A stretch of 64,000 nucleotides of DNA from Dyadobacter bucti (lineage in GTDB: Bacteria > Bacteroidota > Bacteroidia > Cytophagales > Spirosomataceae). The stretch is from contig NZ_SWFP01000005.1 in assembly GCF_005869225.1 (NCBI RefSeq), positions 310,001 to 374,000 on the forward strand, given 5' to 3'. Under the pieces are notes generated by a model that saw only the letters and a list, made by a program, of their open reading frames with translations, did no database searches and was not told the DNA's origin. Numbering within the stretch: the stretch's first letter is position 1; the number at the start of each line of letters is the position of its first letter. Of the stretch, positions 60,626 through 64,000 are shown one piece after another. Position numbers and translations under genes: made by a program.

Positions 60626-63600
60626 CTATCGCCTGCGGCGTCTTGAATAGCTCCTTTTTCTATAATACTTTTTCCTGACTGGCGCTTTCTTCACGACTGG
60701 GGCTGGATCGGTTTCTCCTTCCTGCACTTCATCGTCTGCCGCCTCGGCTACCTCGCTGGAAACAGTACGGGGAGAGGCGGTTTTCTTATTGATAAACGGC
60801 AGCCCGGAGGACAGGATCTGATCAATATTGGAAGTATTATCAATCGCTTTCAGGCGGAACGAATACGAGTAGTTGCGTGCCGGAAGAAGATAGTTTTCAT
60901 GCACCCGGGGCGACCAGCTATCGTCTCCCCCAAGGCCCATCTGAGCAAGGTCAATGTTAACTACCGTCGCCGAATTCCGGGTTAAAATGGATCCGCGCTG
61001 TTTTGCTGTAAGTAGTTCTTTATCAGTGTAATCTTGTACATTGAAATTAAAAACCGAGTCGCTGATAGCAAGAATACCAATGCCTTCCTGGTTCGTCACC
61101 GACGCCCATCTGACGTCGGTTTTATTGCCGTTTTCCTGGGGTGTGATATAAGGGAAATGCTGGTCAGCCACTGCTCCTGAATACCATCCGATTTTACCGC
61201 TTGATTGCCTGTCGGAGTAGGTTTCATGCGGGCCGTTCCCGTACCATTGGGTTTTATTAAAAGAAGCTGGCATTCGAAACTGATGTCCTATCTTGGCCAG
61301 CACAGGCCATTCGCGGAAAGGAATGCCGGTATGACGGACGTGAATATCGCCGGTTGAAAAAACTGTATAGACCGTCGTGGTTTTTACCTCCCCGGTGCTG
61401 CATTTCAGCAAATTGTTCATCGTAACCCGGTACCCGTGCGTGCTGATCCTGTGTGCCTGTATATCAGAAGAAACCAATTGAAGACTGTGCAGGCCAGCAT
61501 TTCGCCAGCGGGAAGCGAAGCTTTTTTCTGCCCCGCCTTCATCATTGTCTGTCGGTACGCGCCAGAAATTGGTATGGGGGCCTTTTTCCAGCATTTCTTC
61601 CTTTTTTTTGATGAAGGAAACGATCCCACCATCTTTTTTATCAAAAGTTACTGAAAAGTCACTGCCGGTGAATAGAAAGCGCCCTGATGTCAGTTGTGTC
61701 ATTCGCAGGGGTTTTTCTGTGTAAAGATTTAGGTTTGGAAGTTGCTGCTGCGGGCTTGCTACCGGAACCTGATGCCATGCAATTTCAAATCCTTTCGGCG
61801 CCCAGGAGGTGGCTTCTTTTAACCTTAGGCTTAGATATAAAAAATACTCCGAATTTGGTTTGCGGATGGAAGGCAGCTCGTAAGGGATTGTTACCTGCCC
61901 TTTCTGCCGCGGAAGGATATTCAAATTTCCGATCGTACCTCCCTTTCCTGTATTTTTTCCATTTTCCTGTAATGCCCAGACAAGGTCAAAACCTTTTAAA
62001 GAGAGGAAATCGTAACTGTTATAGATGGTAATGGATTTATTTACCGGCTTTAATGTGTCGGCCGTCTCGAATTTAACATACTGGTAAACCTTCTTTACCT
62101 CGCTCAACTCCGGCTGGGGAACACGGTCGGGATTAACCAGGCCGTCGCCAGCATTGCCGCCGTCAATCTTATTGAAATAATCCCAATAAGGCGTACCATC
62201 CGGGCGTTTGAGCCGTAATCCCTGGTCCACCCAATCCCAGATAAACCCGCCTTGCATCGTCGGATATTTTTCAATGACATCCCAGTATTCTTTCAGGTTA
62301 CCCAGGCTGTTCCCCATTCCATGCGCATATTCGCATAGGATAAGTGGTCTTGTTTTGTCCTTTTTCACCAGCTCAATCATATCTTTTGTGGCTGGGTACA
62401 TCACCGACATGATATCGAAACTGTTCAATGAAGAAGGCTGATAATCTTTTCTTCCCTCATAATGGATCGGTCGGGTAGGGTCGGCGAGGCGGATGAAATC
62501 AGCCATGGCTTTGAAATTTTCTCCCATACTCGATTCATTTCCCAATGACCATATAATCACCGACGGATGGTTTTTGTCTCTTTCAACCATCGCATTTCCT
62601 CTTGCCAGGAAGGCGGGTTTCCAAAGCGGATTGTCGGCCAGAATAATATTTCTGCTCCATAGTTCGTGGCTTTCAATATTAGCCTCGTCCATAACATAAA
62701 GACCATATTGATTGCATAAGTCATACCATTCAGGATCATTCGGGTAATGTGAAGTGCGGACGGCGTTGATGTTGTGCTGTTTCATCAATATGATATCCCT
62801 GACCATGGTTTCCCGGCTGATAACACGGCCGGTTTCGGGGTCGAATTCATGGCGGTTTACGCCTTTGATGGTGACCGCTTTTCCATTCACGAGCAACTGT
62901 CCACCTTTCACTTTTACATCGCGGAACCCGACTTTCTGGCTCACTGCTTCCAGGACTTTCCCGTCGGAATTCATAAGCTGAATCGTGAGCGTGTACAGAT
63001 AGGGGCTCTCAGCGCTCCATTTGATGGGGTCTGTGACCGGCATATCCAGTCTTACTGCTGCTTCCTTACCGGGCGTAAGCGTACCGACCATCTGACTTGC
63101 CGGCGGCGCAGCCACAATTTTGTTCGCATCATAAAGTGTGAACAATACCTGATGCGCTTGGATGTTTTCCTGATTATAGTTTTTTACAAAAGCACTTAGT
63201 TTCAAAGTGGCGTTCTGGTAGCTGCCGTCAAGATTGGTACGCACTGAAAAATCAGTGAGCATTACTTTGGGCAAAATACGGAGGTTTACATTGCGGAAAA
63301 TGCCGGATAGCCGCCAGAAATCCTGGTCTTCCAAATAGCTTCCGTCAGACCAGTTGATCACTTCCACAGCCAGATGGTTCACACCAGGTTTCACATCTTC
63401 GGTTATGTTAAATTCAAAAGGCGTCATACCATCTTCATGGTAACCAACGGCAACCCCGTTTACCCATACATAACAGGCTGATTGAACCCCTTCAAACCGA
63501 AGAAAAACGACTTTATCCTTTACATGATCTGAAACCGTGAAAGTAGTGCGGTACATACCGACCGCATTTGTATCTGCATCAATTCGGGGGGGATTGGCCT

Positions 63601-64000
63601 TAAAAGGATGTTTGATGTTGCTGAAAACCGGTTTATCGTATGATCGGCCTTCTTTTGCCGCCACAACCTGCCAGTTTGATGGAACCGGAATGTTATCCCA
63701 ATTGGCATCAGAAAGTCCGGGATCAAAAAAATTAAGCTGGGCTTTGGAAGGATGCGACGCCCATTTGAATTTCCAGGTACCATTCAGCGAAGTGACCAAT
63801 GCTTTTTCCTTGTCGGCAAGCAAAGCACTTTTTTCATCGGGATAGGGCGTGAATGTAGCGGAAGGTTTTTCGGTATTGATACTGATAACCTGCGGATCCT
63901 GCCATTCAGGCATATTCTGCGCGCGAAGAGCAACCTGATTTGAACCAAAAATGATACAAAAGGTCAGAGCCCGAAAAATAGCCAGTCGGCGTACATCATT
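60626..64000 (-). CDS. secreted GH2 beta-galactosidase with basic C-terminal tail, 5' end cut by window edge
   Basis: The frame runs past the ATG at 63913 to base 64000 without a stop. The added codons read as a signal peptide (RRLAIFRALTFCIIFG, then cleavage near LRAQN), so the true start lies just beyond the right edge. The visible part is a five-domain LacZ-type GH2 enzyme that cleaves terminal beta-galactosides, counted here from 63913: acid/base Glu460 in SLGNESS, nucleophile Glu528 in LCEYAHG, then the C-terminal bgal small-chain domain. The last ~20 residues (KKAPVRKKYYRKRSYSRRRR) are extremely basic and follow an acidic stretch (EAADDEVQEGETD), an unusual end for this family. Confidence 0.93.
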   Translation of the reverse strand, partial: NDVRRLAIFRALTFCIIFGSNQVALRAQNMPEWQDPQVISINTEKPSATFTPYPDEKSALLADKEKALVTSLNGTWKFKWASHPSKAQLNFFDPGLSDANWDNIPVPSNWQVVAAKEGRSYDKPVFSNIKHPFKANPPRIDADTNAVGMYRTTFTVSDHVKDKVVFLRFEGVQSACYVWVNGVAVGYHEDGMTPFEFNITEDVKPGVNHLAVEVINWSDGSYLEDQDFWRLSGIFRNVNLRILPKVMLTDFSVRTNLDGSYQNATLKLSAFVKNYNQENIQAHQVLFTLYDANKIVAAPPASQMVGTLTPGKEAAVRLDMPVTDPIKWSAESPYLYTLTIQLMNSDGKVLEAVSQKVGFRDVKVKGGQLLVNGKAVTIKGVNRHEFDPETGRVISRETMVRDIILMKQHNINAVRTSHYPNDPEWYDLCNQYGLYVMDEANIESHELWSRNIILADNPLWKPAFLARGNAMVERDKNHPSVIIWSLGNESSMGENFKAMADFIRLADPTRPIHYEGRKDYQPSSLNSFDIMSVMYPATKDMIELVKKDKTRPLILCEYAHGMGNSLGNLKEYWDVIEKYPTMQGGFIWDWVDQGLRLKRPDGTPYWDYFNKIDGGNAGDGLVNPDRVPQPELSEVKKVYQYVKFETADTLKPVNKSITIYNSYDFLSLKGFDLVWALQENGKNTGKGGTIGNLNILPRQKGQVTIPYELPSIRKPNSEYFLYLSLRLKEATSWAPKGFEIAWHQVPVASPQQQLPNLNLYTEKPLRMTQLTSGRFLFTGSDFSVTFDKKDGGIVSFIKKKEEMLEKGPHTNFWRVPTDNDEGGAEKSFASRWRNAGLHSLQLVSSDIQAHRISTHGYRVTMNNLLKCSTGEVKTTTVYTVFSTGDIHVRHTGIPFREWPVLAKIGHQFRMPASFNKTQWYGNGPHETYSDRQSSGKIGWYSGAVADQHFPYITPQENGNKTDVRWASVTNQEGIGILAISDSVFNFNVQDYTDKELLTAKQRGSILTRNSATVVNIDLAQMGLGGDDSWSPRVHENYLLPARNYSYSFRLKAIDNTSNIDQILSSGLPFINKKTASPRTVSSEVAEAADDEVQEGETDPAPVVKKAPVRKKYYRKRSYSRRRRR

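Noticed and set aside
1..64000. tRNA, rRNA, CRISPR arrays, integrases or transposases
   Set aside because: I looked for them on both strands and found no cloverleaf-like genes, regularly spaced repeats or transposase motifs.

Overview
The window comes from a chromosome of the Bacteroidota, most likely order Cytophagales and close to Dyadobacter/Spirosomaceae. The evidence is Bacteroidota-type promoters (a -7 box TAnnTTTG ahead of about a dozen genes), secreted proteins with T9SS-type C-terminal domains, a PorE-like OmpA protein, a BtuB/BtuG-type vitamin B12 uptake pair, families typical of the phylum (DUF349, DUF5777, DUF6702, DUF3784) and few Shine-Dalgarno sequences. I see no rRNA, tRNA, CRISPR array, prophage or intact insertion sequence. 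Coding density is high.

Layout. 1-6185: 3' part of a secreted SASA esterase, the adk-obgE unit, and a secreted protein divergent from an orphan histidine kinase. 6270-12341: housekeeping genes (valS, fbp, a DEAD-box helicase) and a TPR protein. 12342-15883: a palindrome-rich intergenic block, then a cobalamin riboswitch controlling a TonB receptor and a beta-propeller lipoprotein. 15948-19696: DMT transporter, glyoxalase-fold protein, thioredoxin-fold protein, prfA, lipoprotein. 19875-26494: hexuronate catabolism (uxuA, uxaC, kdgK, KDPG aldolase) with an ECF sigma gene and a divergent LacI regulator. uxaB lies apart at 46.5-48.0 kb. 26484-37762: DUF349 protein, ettA, a glycosidase-like secreted protein, mpl, a LOG protein, the PorE-like protein, a TetA-like exporter and oxidase subunit III. 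37876-42024: ispE, an M28 peptidase and xylB. 42046-43127: a small accessory-looking patch with a frameshifted HTH-like ORF, a 56-residue ORF, a perfect 19-bp inverted repeat and a tail-less SSB. 43371-50634: Zn-finger protein, aldo/keto reductase, exported SAM-hydrolase-like protein, DUF3784 protein, uxaB and lon. 50763-56347: envelope genes (DUF6702, rseP, a membrane MutS homologue, an MsbA-like ABC exporter). 56609-60613: a five-gene unit of ECF sigma factor, a predicted anti-sigma/outer-membrane-barrel fusion, Rieske lipoprotein, DUF5777 barrel and YceI protein. 60626-64000: a secreted GH2 beta-galactosidase whose start lies beyond the right edge.

Working together. UxaC, UxuA, KdgK and the aldolase take hexuronates through KDG and KDPG to pyruvate and glyceraldehyde-3-phosphate, and UxaB serves the galacturonate branch. 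The esterase, beta-galactosidase, glycosidase-like protein and xylulokinase fit a plant-polysaccharide degrader. The most unusual candidate system is the 56.6-60.6 kb operon, where one protein appears to join a cytoplasmic sigma-binding segment, an inner-membrane helix, a periplasm-length linker and an outer-membrane barrel.
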